This document shows positions 25,075 to 36,374 of a stretch of 64,000 nucleotides of DNA, piece after piece. The DNA lies in the NCBI RefSeq assembly GCF_964355755.1, contig NC_092674.1, positions 27,888,001-27,952,000 of the forward strand, written 5' to 3'. Made by a program: the position numbers and the translations under genes. This DNA is from Antedon mediterranea. Lineage: Eukaryota; Echinodermata; Crinoidea; Comatulida; Antedonidae. Below the pieces are notes generated by a model, which did no database searches, was not told the DNA's origin, and saw only the letters and a list, made by a program, of their open reading frames with translations. Within the stretch, counting starts at the first letter, position 1. Every line of letters starts with the position of its first letter.

Positions 25075-25440
25075 TCTAGTTACTTGAATCTTACTTGAAT
25101 CTTACTTGAATCTTCGGGCTCTTGATTAAGGCAAATGCCTTTTAAACGCCCTCCATTTGGTAGCAAAATTTATCTCCCATTGCTCTGTCTTTGTTTAGTT
25201 GATCCTTGAATGGATTTATGTTTTCTGCTTGTACTGTAGTGTGGTATAGATTGTTCCATGTGTTGACGATTCTACATGAAAAGGAGTGGCTTCTGATTTT
25301 CAGTCGGGCTCTTGGCTTTCTTAATTTGAATTGATGGCCCCTTGTTCTACTGTCCTCTCTAAAGTAAAAAAAAGGTTTCGGCTTCAATATCATCCAAGCC
25401 CTTGATAATTTTAAACACTTGTATAATGTGTGTCTAATAA
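25075..25440 (-). mobile_element. LINE 3'-end fragment
   Basis: On the - strand a reading frame (25,393-25,142) contains RTRGHQFKLRKPRARLK, SFSCRIVNTWNNL and NPFKDQLNK. These are the pattern at the C-terminal end of CR1/Jockey-like reverse transcriptases. Repeated ACTTGAATCTT units at 25,081-25,113 look like the short tandem tail of a LINE. The piece separates the promoter-like text at 24,990-25,060, which resembles the gene D upstream region, from the exon 1 relic at 25,448, so it inserted into the 5' region of that pseudogene. Confidence 0.65.
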
Positions 25441-25447
25441 AGTTAGA

Positions 25448-27003
25448 ATGGCTTTGCGAAAAAAGAGCTACGTCTGAAGCCCTTTATTAATTGAGCTGAC
25501 GATGCACGAGATGTTGGAAGAAAGGGTGAAGAGAAATCTGGACAGAGAAATGTTTGTTTTTGTCAGCGATAACGAACGATTTACGTTTGCTGAATACAAG
25601 AAAATGGTAAGGACTTTTTTGTTAAATTACATAATAGCATTACGGTTTCATTGATGTCCATGGTTTCGCCAAGGCAACTTAACAACAGGCAGGACGCTCG
25701 CCTTGCCAAGTCCTTTGACCTTATATCTGGCTGCGACAAATACCAACAGTACTTCTACCGTATGTAATATTCTCCGCGGAGCGGTGTCTCTTAACAGAAT
25801 TTAAGGAAGACAATTAGCCAATATTCTTTTTCAATTCCTCTGGTGATAGACTTAGCAGCCGGGTTCTTACTCAAACTTGGTCTTCGTCGTGGTGATCGTA
25901 TAGCTGTTATAGGCGCTAACCACGTAGAATGGCCGCTTATTGCAGGTGCAGCGAGAGCCATAGGCGTCGGTGTGGTAGGTACCAATCAATAACTAATTTT
26001 AGACTGATTACTCTATACATTTTACAATATATTTTTGACATTTTTACCGTAACAATACAGGTAACAATGAATATTGGAATTTTGTTTTCTTTTTTCCTTA
26101 TGTTAATCTGCTAATTGGTCATACTCCTCAAACATTCAAGAAAATACTGTTACAGGTATGCCATAAGTAAAATAAACATAATACTAACTTAATATTCTTA
26201 GTCAAGTCGAAGATGCTCTCCAGGTGGAATGTCATCCTGAGATGAGTAGTAGTAATTTGTCTTGTTTATTTTATTTCATTTATATGTAATTTTTTACTTT
26301 ATATGGACCAGAGTTTCCGAAATAAAAGATTGAATGAATTAATGAATGAATGAATAATCTCTGTTCAATCTTGAGTTCCTTCCCGCCCCCTTCGCCCATG
26401 CAATCCATAATATTATATAAACATTGCCAACATTATTTAGGTGTCGTGCAAAGCGCTGTTCATAACTCGTAGCCCGGACACACTTTATCAAATGGTTTGT
26501 GAAATGATTCCAGAGTTAAGTGAAAGTATTCAAGGTGACCTGAATTCAAAACAGTGAGTACGGTATGGCAAAAATGTGAATATTTATTATACGTACCCTA
26601 GCTAGCTTTACCTTACTTGCTGTTTATTTCTTTAGGTTTTCAGACTTAAAGAAGGTCATAGGCACTGGTTCTAATTGTAAAAGGTAAGTAAATACATTTC
26701 TAAAGCATCGCCAATTACAACACAAAGGAACTGTCGACTTGTGATTGTGAAGTAATTAATTTATTCTTTTCAGAGGAACTTTAAATTTCGATGACATATA
26801 TATTTCTGGATTTAAGAAGGAACTAGCAAAAGCGGCCAAGAAAGTCACAATTGATGACGTCAGTCATATTATTATGACATCGGTATGAAATGTCGTATTC
26901 CAATAAGTCAGCATTATTAGTACTGGATATAACTGGATCGTAAGAAGCTGCAAAAGATGGCTATTGGTGGAATTAATTTACCAAAATCTCCTTATGAAGA
27001 ATG
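25448..27003 (+). pseudogene. Truncated ACSF2-like pseudogene (exons 1-6 plus 18)
   Basis: Exon-like blocks: 1 (25448-25606), 2 (25843-25974), 3 (26102-26155), 4 (26441-26553), 5 (26636-26683), 6 (26774-26882) and a piece of exon 18 (about 26934-27003). Exon 1 has lost bases after GCTACGTC, giving a stop at codon 10. The AG acceptors of exons 2 and 3 are gone (CTGGTGATAG and CTTATGTTAAT). Exons 4-6 keep good splice sites and open frames. Exons 7-17, with the ATP loop and all later motifs, are absent, and exon 6 is followed within about 50 bases by the exon 18 piece. The sequence is closest to gene D. A LINE tail sits in intron 3 (26,200-26,345). Confidence 0.85.
26200..26345 (+). mobile_element. 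LINE 3' tail in the pseudogene
   Basis: It matches the last 150 bases of the LINE piece in intron 1 of genes B and C (AGATGCTCTCCA to ATAAAAGATTGAATGAATT) and ends in repeated GAAT. It sits in intron 3 of the pseudogene, not intron 1, so it is a separate insertion of the same family. Confidence 0.7.
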
Positions 27004-27173
27004 CCGTCTGCATCATTGAATCAAACATCAAACATTACTTATAGAATGTATATATAGAGGCTCAATATTTCGTTTGTAGTATTTTTGTCAGACAAAAGTG
27101 ACATTTTACACGCCCGATATTTTTCTCAGGTGGCACCGTACTGAATCCGGGCGCGATGTGAAAGCAGCTTTAG

Positions 27174-28220
27174 CACTTTGACTGCCAGAGGTTTTTCCAG
27201 TTAGAAACTGCCACCGCCAGCGTTTTTAGCCCAATTCGATGTTTTTATTAAAGCTGATTGAAACCATGTATGTGATCTGATTTATATGTAATTTAGACTA
27301 AAATAATTATAAAGATTTTAGCTTTACAATGGTACCAAGAACGATTTTTAAATCGCAATATGTAAATCGTAATAGTAAAATGAAAGTAACCCACTTTTTG
27401 AATTTTTCGTAGTTTCGCGCAAGAAAGTCGAGATAGAGATAATCGCGATTTTGTGCAAGACATCACAATATGAAAATATCGCCCGGTGAGATCAACAAAC
27501 AACGAAAAAGTTACTTACACGGCACCGATAGGCCTATAAAAACAAGTTATCACTATCGAAAAATGTATTACATTTTATAAATCATAAATCTTACATCAAT
27601 GTTTCGCCAAAATCCACATAGTAAAGACACCAGGCCTAAAGTTGGTCCGGAACCGTTTTACGACTAGGGCTAGGCTATAGCCTAGTACTACTAGCCTAGG
27701 CCTAAGAGATAATAAACTGATGATAATAACCATACCATTTCAAAACAAGTTTGTTGCGTGAAACTCGGTCACTTTCAGTAAAACACCAAAACAATTAGGG
27801 TATACATACAATAATAAAATTAAAGACTTCATATTGAAAATGACTCCATTATTTTTTATTCAGATAACAAACAAACATGTCAATCCACAAAAACCTTTGT
27901 AATGCTTCGGCGGCGGCATAGCTAGCGCGCGACCGATACACAATGCGCCAAGCCATCGCTCTACGAGCTACTGTGATGCGCGGTGTTTGTTATTTCGACA
28001 GGTACCATTTTGACAGTCGTTCGTAACCAGATTAGTTACTTTCAAATTGTAAAATATTAACGGTCCAGACCGAATATAGTGTTCATATTTTTAGTATATA
28101 CCAATAATTAACCTATCTACCAGATTTCGTAAAAAAACGCGAAAAACGAAGATCTTCGTTTTTGGCAGTCAAGCGTTGTGTTTCCAAAAACGAAGATCTT
28201 CGTGTTTGGCAGTCAAAGTG
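27174..28220. mobile_element. Non-autonomous DNA transposon, about 1 kb
   Basis: The left end CACTTTGACTGCCAGAG and right end TTTGGCAGTCAAAGTG are inverted repeats of about 14 bp. The right end also carries two copies of a subterminal block with the palindrome CGAAGATCTTCG. The interior has no convincing transposase. The terminal word resembles piggyBac-type ends, but I do not see the expected TTAA flanks (TTTAG left, TTTCA right), so the superfamily is left open. Confidence 0.6.
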
Positions 28221-29394
28221 TTTCAACATCAATATAATATAATTTAAGGGCCATATTATATTTTATTGTAACGGAGACCGTTATTACAAGCGAATAAAGT
28301 TAAACCTACCCGTTTCGTTGTTGAGGTCATTATTTGTATATTGATATGTAGTTCCTTGATAGTGAACCAGTAATGTAAACTTACGTTTGCAAGACAGTTT
28401 CGTCTAGCTGTCAGCTTGACTTCTTCAGTTGCTACCATTGGTATAATCTCCACAATTTAGGTACTATGATTTTTTAAATTAAGCTTCTTTATTTGCTATG
28501 GATTTAGTTAAGTGAACATGATATTCCTAAATAAAAGATAAATGAATGATAGGATTGACTTTTGTGACCAATTTTTCGTTTTCCAATGATTTCCACCGTA
28601 CGTTGCTTATTTACTGAAGAAAATGTTGAAAATGTAAAACTTTTTACTTTTTTGTGCAACACCGTAGTGTCATATTATTTTAGAAAATTATTGTTGATTT
28701 TTGTAGATCAACTGTTGATCATCTGTTTTATTTTGCATTCATCCTTTTTTTGTGGCATAAATGAGGATGTAACAAGTTTCATGTACCATGTCTACAATAA
28801 ATCAGAGTTTCTTAACCTTTTAAAGTCTCTTTTCCATTTGCGGGTATATTCGTGCGAATCGAAAACATTCCTGAGTTATGATTGGTTGCATATTTTTCTA
28901 CGTCACAAAAAGTAGATATTAGTTATTTTAGTGAAAACTTTTGGTTCGCGCGAATAAACTGTCTAATTGAACCGGTTTTAAACCAATTTAGACTAATCTT
29001 AATCGTGGATATTCTCGCAACGACCCTAAATCAAATGGATGACGTAATTAATCACGAGCAAAATACAATTAAGGAGCGTGTCCTACGGTTGTTTAGGAGT
29101 AAGGAGACATTTGAAGAATATGAACATCTCGTTAAATTGCTTTCACTAAATTTACCTTACATTCAGAATGTTAGAAAAGTAAACCTGAAATAACTTAACT
29201 GATTTGGAAACTCGATTAAAAACATTTACTATCTCAAGCCAAGTGGGCTAGCACGTACATTTTAACAATATATAAGAGCGCTCTTCCACCGTGTAAACAA
29301 GTAGGCCTACAGCGAACCTTTTACACAGTAATTATTACTGTGAAATAGACGTTGACATGATCATAAAACCATACGATATTCCTATTATTATTTA
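28221..29394. other. Spacer with two unrecognised short reading frames
   Basis: Two + strand frames lie at 28,586-28,915 (109 codons, hydrophobic) and 28,882-29,193 (103 codons). The latter's second half (VINHEQNTIKERVLRLFRSK and on) looks protein-like and amphipathic. I recognise neither. They overlap in different frames and show no convincing splice partners, and may be remains of a mobile element. No synthetase exon is seen here. Confidence 0.3.
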
Positions 29395-29398
29395 CAGT

Positions 29399-29458
29399 TG
29401 GATTGTAAGAAGCGAGAGCTATTGGTCAAAATTTACCAGATACGCCCTATTTCAAATA
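29399..29458 (+). pseudogene. Lone exon 18 relic of an ACSF2-like copy
   Basis: TTGGATTGTAAGAAGCGAG, followed by GCTATTGG and CCAGATACGCC, aligns with the last exon of gene D (VDRKKLREMAIG...LPDTPY) with an internal deletion that breaks frame. It ends in TAA and lies 120 bases before the start of gene D. It marks the 3' end of a further copy whose exons 1-17 are lost. Confidence 0.65.
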
Positions 29459-29576
29459 ACGTGTTAATAAAGTGGCTAATAAAATTATAATGTGGTGATG
29501 GGTTATATCGTAGTTAATAAGTGGTTTGCTTATATTTCACTCTCAATGTACAAATCGACAGAGTAAGTTGTCTAGA

Positions 29577-29953
29577 ATGGCCTTGTCACGAAAGAAGAGC
29601 TACGTCCATACCCCCAGTCTGAAACCCTTTATTGGGCTGACGATGCACGAAATGTTGGAAGAGAGAGTGAAGAAAAATCCAAACAGAGAAATGCTTGTAT
29701 TTGTCAGCGATAATGAACGAGTTACGTTTGCTGAATTCAAGAAAATGGTAATGGATTTTGAAATATTTGTTTTATCAGTGAGATACGATTGTTAATTCTG
29801 TAATAACAATAATACAGAGCACTCTATTTCTGTTCTACTAAATTTATTGTATACTGGAGGATTTACACTGATTACAGACTGCTGATACTCTTCATTGGTA
29901 CATTCATGGTGAAACTCCATGTTTTAGACAAATCAATCGTTGTATGTTAAGTG

Positions 29954-30006
<53 letters not shown>

Positions 30007-30305
30007 ACTGTAAATTATAGAAACAGTGCTCATATTCGGAACATGATCTCATAATCGCGTCGAGCATAGCTCATTGGCGAAAGTTCCGTATTTTTTTTTT
30101 TTTTTTTTTTTTTTTTTAGTTGTATGAAAAAATGTCTCTGGCGGGAGACATTTTTTCATACAACTAAAAAAAAAAAAAATACGGAACTTTCGCCAATGAG
30201 CTATGCTCGACGCGATTATGAGATCATGTTCCGAATATGAGCACTGTTTCTATAATTTACAGTATGATTTATATATAATTTACACAGTGCTACGCAACAT
30301 CATTG

Positions 30306-30340
<35 letters not shown>

Positions 30341-33300
30341 GGTATAGGTCATACTTAGATATCTGAAAGACTTATTTTTCTATTCTTCAGGTAATAGACT
30401 TAGCAGCCGGGTTCCTCCTCAAACTTGGTCTTCGTCGTGGTGATCGTATAGCTGTTATAGGCGCTAACCACGTAGAATGGCCACTTATAACGAGTGCAGC
30501 GAGAGCAATAGGCGTATGTGTGGTAGGTACCAATCTAATTTTATTTATTATTATTATTATTCTATTCAAACTAATTCTAAGCTGATTTTTCTAAACATTT
30601 TACAATGTAAGTGCATAGGTCTTTTTCTGACATATTTTAACCTTTTCAATACACAGGTAAATAATAGTAAATACTGACATTGTTTTATTTTTTTTCTCAG
30701 ACTTATCTGCTGATTGGTAATACTCCTCAAGCATTTCAGAAAATACTGTTACAGGTATGCCATATGCAAATTAAACATAAATACTAACTTAATATTCTTA
30801 TAATGTCTGTTCAATCCACCCTCTCTCCTCCCTCTCTCTCCTCCTCTCTCTCGCCCCTACCCACCCCCTTCCTCTCTCTCTCTCTTTCTCTCGCTGTATT
30901 CATGTGATCCATACTATTATATAAACAATGTAAAAATTATTATACAGGTTTCGTGCAAAGCGTTGTTCATAACTCGTAGCCCGGACACACTTTACTCAAT
31001 GGCTTGTGAAATGATTCCAGAGTTAAGTGAAAGTATTCCAGGTGACCTGAATTCAAAACAGTGAGTAATGCGACAATTTGAATAATTACTATACGTAGGC
31101 TAGCTAGCTTTACCTTACCTATACTTTTCATTTCCTTAGGTTACCAAAATTAAAGAAGGTCATAGCCACAGGTTCTAATTTCAAAAGGTAAGCAAATTGC
31201 CTGAAGTAAATACATTTCTAAAGCTACGCCAAGTACGGCAAAAGGAACTGTCGACTGATTGTGAAGTAATTAATTTATTTTTTTCAGTGGAACGTTGAAC
31301 TTTGCCGACATATCTATTTCTGGATGTGAGGAAGAAGTAGCAAAAGCGGCGAAGAAAGTGACAATTGATGACGTCAGTCATATTGTTATGACATCGGTAT
31401 GAAATGTATTTCAATAAAGTCAGTATTATTAGTACGGGATAGCCTATATCACACTCAAAGCTAGGACGAGACGCTACAAAGACGTACGCGCAATGTACGT
31501 AGGTTTTCCCAAATCACAAATGGCGAGTACCGTTCTATATACTTAACACAATCTAGCCGTCTTATGATTTTTTATTCCGTAGGGCACAACTGGATTACCA
31601 AAAACGGTACCGTATACTCAATTCATGGCACTCAATTGTAACACGTTTGTACCGGATCAATTTGACGAGAAACAAGTAGGTAACAATTTCCATTTGCCAG
31701 TAACTATAAGGTAGTGACAGATGTATTTATGATGATAATTCTAAAATCTATGAATACGATGACGAAAGTACAATGGTGGTGATGATGATGATGACGAACA
31801 GCACGAAGATGATGACGAAAAGTAAGAAAATGATGACGATCAGTACGAAGAAGATGACGAAAAGTAAGAAGATGATGACGAACAGTAGGAAGATGATGTA
31901 GAAAAGTAAGAAGATGATGACGAAAAAGTACGAAGATGATGATGAAAAATACGAAGATGATGACATAAAATACGAAGATGAGGAAAATTACGTATATATT
32001 ATAATAAGTACACTTATTTAGTATTTTATTTAGATTTATTTTATTGTTTTGTAAAGATCAATAAGTTTGCATGTATTGGTAACATGGCATATGTTGTATC
32101 AATACAAAACGGTGAGGTAGCGCCACTCGTATTCGGTACAACTTCAGTTTTTCCTTCACCAACCATAAATTTTGACAAGTTTCTTCAGGCAGTCGAAGCC
32201 GAGAGGTAAGGTTAATTGTTAACAATAATTCCACTGTCCAACATTTTTAAATGTATGCATGGTGATGTTCGTCAGAATGATGTCTATCAAGAGATCTAGA
32301 GAAACTAAACAATTCTCATTAAAACCCACGTTAATGAATAATGCATTTTTTTTTTATGTGAACACATAAACATAACTGAACCTAATAATTAAAGTAAGAA
32401 TAATAGAAGATATCGATGGGATTCGAACCCAGGACCTTATTTCCTGGTAATTTATGCCATATAAGTAATCACAATCATGATTTCTGCCTCAGATGGCCAG
32501 TAACAAATTCGCGGACTGTCTGACCAGGGAAGAGTAAAATTTCACTCCTCCCTGGTGGATGACGGTCCAGATATCTGGAGTATGTCTCATGTCAACCAAA
32601 TGTTGAAGTAAGGTCAGGTTATTTGTATCTTTACATTCTTTGTTTCTTTATTTATTTCTGTTTCTTGAAAAAAAAGAGTTAAATTTCACTCTTCCCAGTT
32701 CTGACTTATCTAACATTCTTGTGTAGATGTCGCGCTTTCACGTTGATGATCAGTGGTGTGGTCAATCTTGCGTATAACCCAATTTGTGATAAGTACGACC
32801 TGTCTTCATTGAAATTAGGTACGGGGTATAAAGTATTGTTATTGTTATAATGGTATTAGGTAGGTAGGCCTACACTGTAAAAAATATTATCTAGCCGCCT
32901 ATTATTTTAACACTCGTTCTGTTTTCTTTTAATTGTTACAAAAAAGGTATAACCGGTGGTTCACCCATTCCGCCAGCTATCTTTTTGGAGTTGAAAAACA
33001 AGCGAGGAATTCGTTTGTTGGTAAGTATAGACCTTAAAATATTTCCTATAGGTGATCGTTGTTGCAGCTCTCAATGTATAGCAGCACACTGTGAAAAAAA
33101 TAATATTTGAGCATACAAGAAACATTTGTGGCACATGCAAGGGAAACCAGACATAAGTCGGAATATTTAAAATTGAGATTTCCACAAATACTGAAACTAC
33201 ATAATATTAGATTTAAAATGCTGAAAAAATATCTTGATACCATATCTACTTCCAGAAATATCTAAGTCTAAAGTAATTTTTCAGCCTTTTATTGTTTTTG

Positions 33301-35704
33301 GCTGTTTCTACAAATCTAAACATGTGACTTATGTCCGATTTCGCTTGCATGTGCCACATTTTTTGTTGTGATAGCTAATCTACTAAATATAAATTGTTTT
33401 CCAGAATGCTTATGGGTCAACAGAAGCCTACACAATGACCTCTTTGACAGTCGATGACTGTCCAGAAGTTTGGGGTATGTCAGGGCGCCCTTTACCGAAT
33501 GTTGAAGTAAGGTTAACGTTAATTGTATCTTTACATTCTTTGTTTCTTTATTTCTGTTTCTTTCTTTCTTTCCTCTTTCTTTCTTTCCTCTTTCTTTCTT
33601 TCCTCTTTCTTTCCTTCCTCTTTCTTTCTGTTTTGTTCTATTGCTTAATCTTTTTATCTTTCAGTTTTTTCTTTCTTTTTCTTTTGTTTCGTTTCTTTCT
33701 CTGCTTCTTTTTTTTCAGTTTCTTATTTTTTTGCTTCTTTCTTTCAGTTACTTTTTTCAGATTCTTTCTTTCTTTCTCTTCTCTTTGTTTCTTTCTTTCA
33801 TTCCTTCTATTTCTTTCGTTCTCTTTTTGTTTCTTTCTTCCTTTCTCTTTCTTTCTGCTTCTTTCTTTCTTATTCTTTCATTTCGTGTCTTTCTGCTTCT
33901 TTTTTCTGCTTCTTTCTTTGTGTTTCTTTCTTTTTGCCTCTTTCAGTTACTTTTTTAACAGTTCTTTCTTTTTGATTCTTTCTTTCTGCTTCTTTCTTTC
34001 TTTCTTTCTCTTTCTTTTTGTTGTTTCTTTATGTCATTCTGCCTTCCTGTATTACAAAATCCTAAATTTTTCAGCTACAAATAGTTGATGAAGAAGGTTG
34101 TCCCGTAGAAGTCGGAGAAAAGGGAGAGGTTTGGGTACGAAGTCCGGTTGTGTTCAAAGGGTACTATGATAATATTGAGAAAACACAGCAGACGATTACT
34201 GAAAACGGATGGATAAAAATGGGGTACAGTACTATCACAACTTTATGTTTGCTCAACATACATGAATTATACCCAGTCAAAGTGTACGGTATGCATTTAA
34301 CATCGTTTAAGTATAAATGAAAGTAAATGTATTAATGTATCACTAATATCTTCTTTTAGAGATGTGGGTAAGGTCAATGAAGATGGCTATCTTACAATTG
34401 TCGGTCGAATTAAGGTAATTGAATTCACAAAACATTTTGTTACACGGTAAATATTTGTAAAATCGTGTTTTCATATGTTAATTAAGATAAATGAATCGCA
34501 ATTAATGTTCTGAAATTATTTTATTTTCAGGACATAATTATCCGAGGCGGAGACAATGTTCATCCATCAGAGGTGGAAAATAAAATAATAACACATCCCG
34601 CCGTAAAAAGTGCGCAGGTAGGCCTAAGTGTTTTTTTTTTCTCTATCGGCCTATTCATTAATTTGTTCTCACATAAACAGTTGCTGAATAAACCAAAAAA
34701 AACATTTTATAAAAAAAAAGCACTGAAATAGCAAAAACTAACATACGTGGTGTACCGCAAACTTATATCAATATCAGCACGTATGTTGTTCTTCTAATCT
34801 CTCCAGGTTGTAGGAATCCCGGATTACAGGATCGGTGAAGATGTTTGTGTATGTGTTACGTAAGTATTTTTTAAAAATTGAACTTGTTGCTATTTATTTA
34901 ATTTACTTCAAACCAATAATTATAGTCTGAATTAAGACGAAAAATACCACAGTTATAAAATAAAATATTTATAATTTCAGATTAAATGAAGGTTACGATG
35001 TCACCGAAGAAGAACTGAAAACGTTCTTAGCAGGAAAGGTATCCTATAGATATTATTTTGATTTTAATATTATAATCACCATGGAGAGATTATAATTCCT
35101 CCATGGTATCACAACATTCTGTTGATTCTGTTTTTAAATACTCACCCGTTAACGTCGTGTATCTTTCTGGTAACGTCGTGTATCACGCGGCAGCGTCGTG
35201 ACACCCGGTAAAATCGTATCGCCGTATTGAGAAACAATCGAAATGTTTTTTTTTTAGGTTAGGCTACAGTTCTTCAATTTTACGAATTTTTTTTTCAGAT
35301 ATCCGATTTAATCCAGCCGACTTACTTTCTGATTTTTGACTCGTTTCAATATAGTGCTACAGGGAAGGTAATAGGACGTGCCATATTTTATATGGCTGCC
35401 GTCTAATTAGGCCCTATGTTATTGATAATCGATAAAGTAGTATCCGATGGTTGATTAAAACTATTACTTGTTCAAACAAATCATTATATGGAGATACCTC
35501 TACCATATTTGGTTATGAGTTTCCAAATGTATTTCAAATATGTTTCGACCAATCGCAGTAATCCACATAAAAATATTGTCTAGGCCTAATGTTTTAGCAT
35601 ATTATCAAATTTCAATTAATATTTATTTACAGGTGGATCGTAAGAAGCTGCGTGAGATGGCTATTGGTAGAATTGAATTACCAGACACTCCTTATGATTG
35701 TTGA
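29577..35704 (+). CDS. ACSF2-like acyl-CoA synthetase, gene D
   Basis: The most diverged complete paralogue, 559 residues. Exons: 29577-29747, 30391-30522, 30701-30754, 30948-31060, 31140-31187, 31288-31396, 31583-31675, 32057-32205, 32727-32818, 32947-33020, 33405-33506, 34075-34223, 34360-34414, 34531-34617, 34807-34859, 34981-35038, 35299-35367, 35633-35704. Its motifs are closest to the family consensus: TSGTTGLPK, NAYGSTE, GDVGKVNEDGY, GRIKDIIIRGGDN, and ATGK at the C-terminal lysine. It ends TPYDC, so there is no peroxisomal SKL tail. AATAAA is at 35,734. No minisatellite precedes it. Its introns have gathered private repeats: a long hairpin in intron 1, a GA-rich repeat in intron 7, a SINE and an exon 11 fragment in intron 8, and a CTTT tract in intron 11. 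It is probably the founder-like member, and the pseudogene at 25,448 is its nearest relative. Confidence 0.92.
29952..30002. repeat. (AT)n microsatellite
   Basis: An uninterrupted TA run in intron 1 of gene D, on the left side of the long hairpin. A second run lies at about 30,308-30,339 on the other side. Confidence 0.95.
30005..30267. repeat. Long near-perfect inverted repeat (hairpin)
   Basis: Two arms of about 125-130 bases pair almost without mismatch around a 6-base loop (stem GTCTC 30,134-30,138 and GAGAC 30,145-30,149). The arms differ mainly in a T27 versus A14 homopolymer. The outer ends are CACTGTAAATTATAGAAAC and its complement. It lies between two AT runs inside intron 1 of gene D, so the transcript could form a long duplex. 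It is either a foldback-type mobile element or a recent inverted duplication. Confidence 0.93.
31745..31985. repeat. GA/GAT-rich compound minisatellite
   Basis: Repeated GATGATGACGAAAAGTA-like units of about 21 bases in intron 7 of gene D. A Ser/Tyr/Phe/Ile-rich frame on the opposite strand is a by-product of this repeat. Confidence 0.9.
32400..32510 (-). mobile_element. tRNA-like SINE fragment
   Basis: On the - strand GGGTTCGAATCCCATCG (32,415-32,431) is a textbook B box with its pairing arm. It lies in intron 8 of gene D. The A-box side is weak and no intact tRNA fold is claimed. Confidence 0.5.
32557..32660 (+). pseudogene. Duplicated exon 11 fragment inside intron 8 of gene D
   Basis: GGATGACGGTCCAGATATCTG, then ATGTTGAAGTAAGG and TGTATCTTTACATTCTTTG, repeats the 3' part of exon 11 and the first bases of intron 11 (33,450-33,555). 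It has decayed and lacks the first half of the exon. It lies about 850 bases upstream of the true exon 11. Confidence 0.75.
33536..34020. repeat. CTTT-rich polypyrimidine tract
   Basis: Nearly 500 bases of imperfect TTTCTTTC repeat fill intron 11 of gene D and end shortly before the exon 12 acceptor. The tract creates long Phe/Leu/Ser frames on the + strand that are not genes. Confidence 0.95.
35080..35105. mobile_element. Possible older 26-bp palindromic micro-insert
   Basis: CATGGAG...CTCCATG around a TTATAA-containing centre, flanked by TAATCAC and GTATCAC (five of seven bases equal). It resembles the CAGGGAG...CTCCCTG inserts but is less exact. It lies in intron 16 of gene D. Confidence 0.35.
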
Positions 35705-36280
35705 TCCTTGGTTGAATATCGTGTTGAATTGAAAATAAAATGACAATAATTAGGCTACAAATTAAAAAGTACTGCTCATTGGAATATATTATTTTTATAT
35801 TTTATTATATATACTTTTAATGAATTGATATTCATGACAACAGTGGTAATTATCATTCTTATAAATATTATTGTATGCCTCGGACACGCATTAACATTTA
35901 ATCGTGTCGTGACACATGCAAAGATGGTTAATTTTGGTTTTATGATAACTTTAAAAAATGTTATATCGCCCTCTATAATTATTACTAAAGGCTTCCCTTT
36001 GTAAAATAAAGCCGTAGGGTGGTAGTACAACTAATGTGATTGGCTAATTAATTTCGGCTAATTTTAAGGTTTTTTATCGAGACAATTGATTGAAACAACT
36101 GTTTGTATTATTTTAACAATTTACTCTTAGAATATACCATTTGAATGTTATTATTAATGTTAATCGTTAATGTGCTATGTTTAAAACGATGAGATCAGTC
36201 ACAATAATAAAAGAGTTAGCGCTGATCATCAGCCAATGAGTGGGTAGGCTTTACGGTTAATACAACAAAATAACATTGGC
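35705..36280. other. Spacer between gene D and PDS5
   Basis: It contains the gene D polyadenylation signal near 35,734 and then AT-rich sequence with no recognised gene or repeat. The PDS5 promoter should lie at its right end. Confidence 0.5.
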
Positions 36281-36374
36281 GCCATTTTCTCTTCGACGTC
36301 GGAATAAACTGAGAATTTAACCGTCGTTAATTGTGTTAAAAGCCGTATTTGTTTCGTGAACTGAATAAATACAA
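36281..36374 (+). promoter_or_regulatory. Likely PDS5 start region and non-coding exon 1
   Basis: The coding exon at 37,501 begins with an acceptor only five bases before the ATG, so an upstream non-coding exon is needed. The segment around GCGCCATTTTCTCTTCGACG (YY1-like CCATTTT) ends in ACAA before GTAAGTCTTT at 36,375, a strong donor. The start position is a guess, and transcript data are absent. Confidence 0.4.

Noticed and set aside
31748-31966. Ser/Tyr/Phe-rich frame on the - strand
   Set aside because: By-product of the GA-rich minisatellite in intron 7 of gene D.
33435-34088. 217-codon open frame, almost all Phe, Leu and Ser
   Set aside because: It is the translation of the CTTT polypyrimidine tract in intron 11 of gene D, entered from exon 11 in the right frame but past a good donor.
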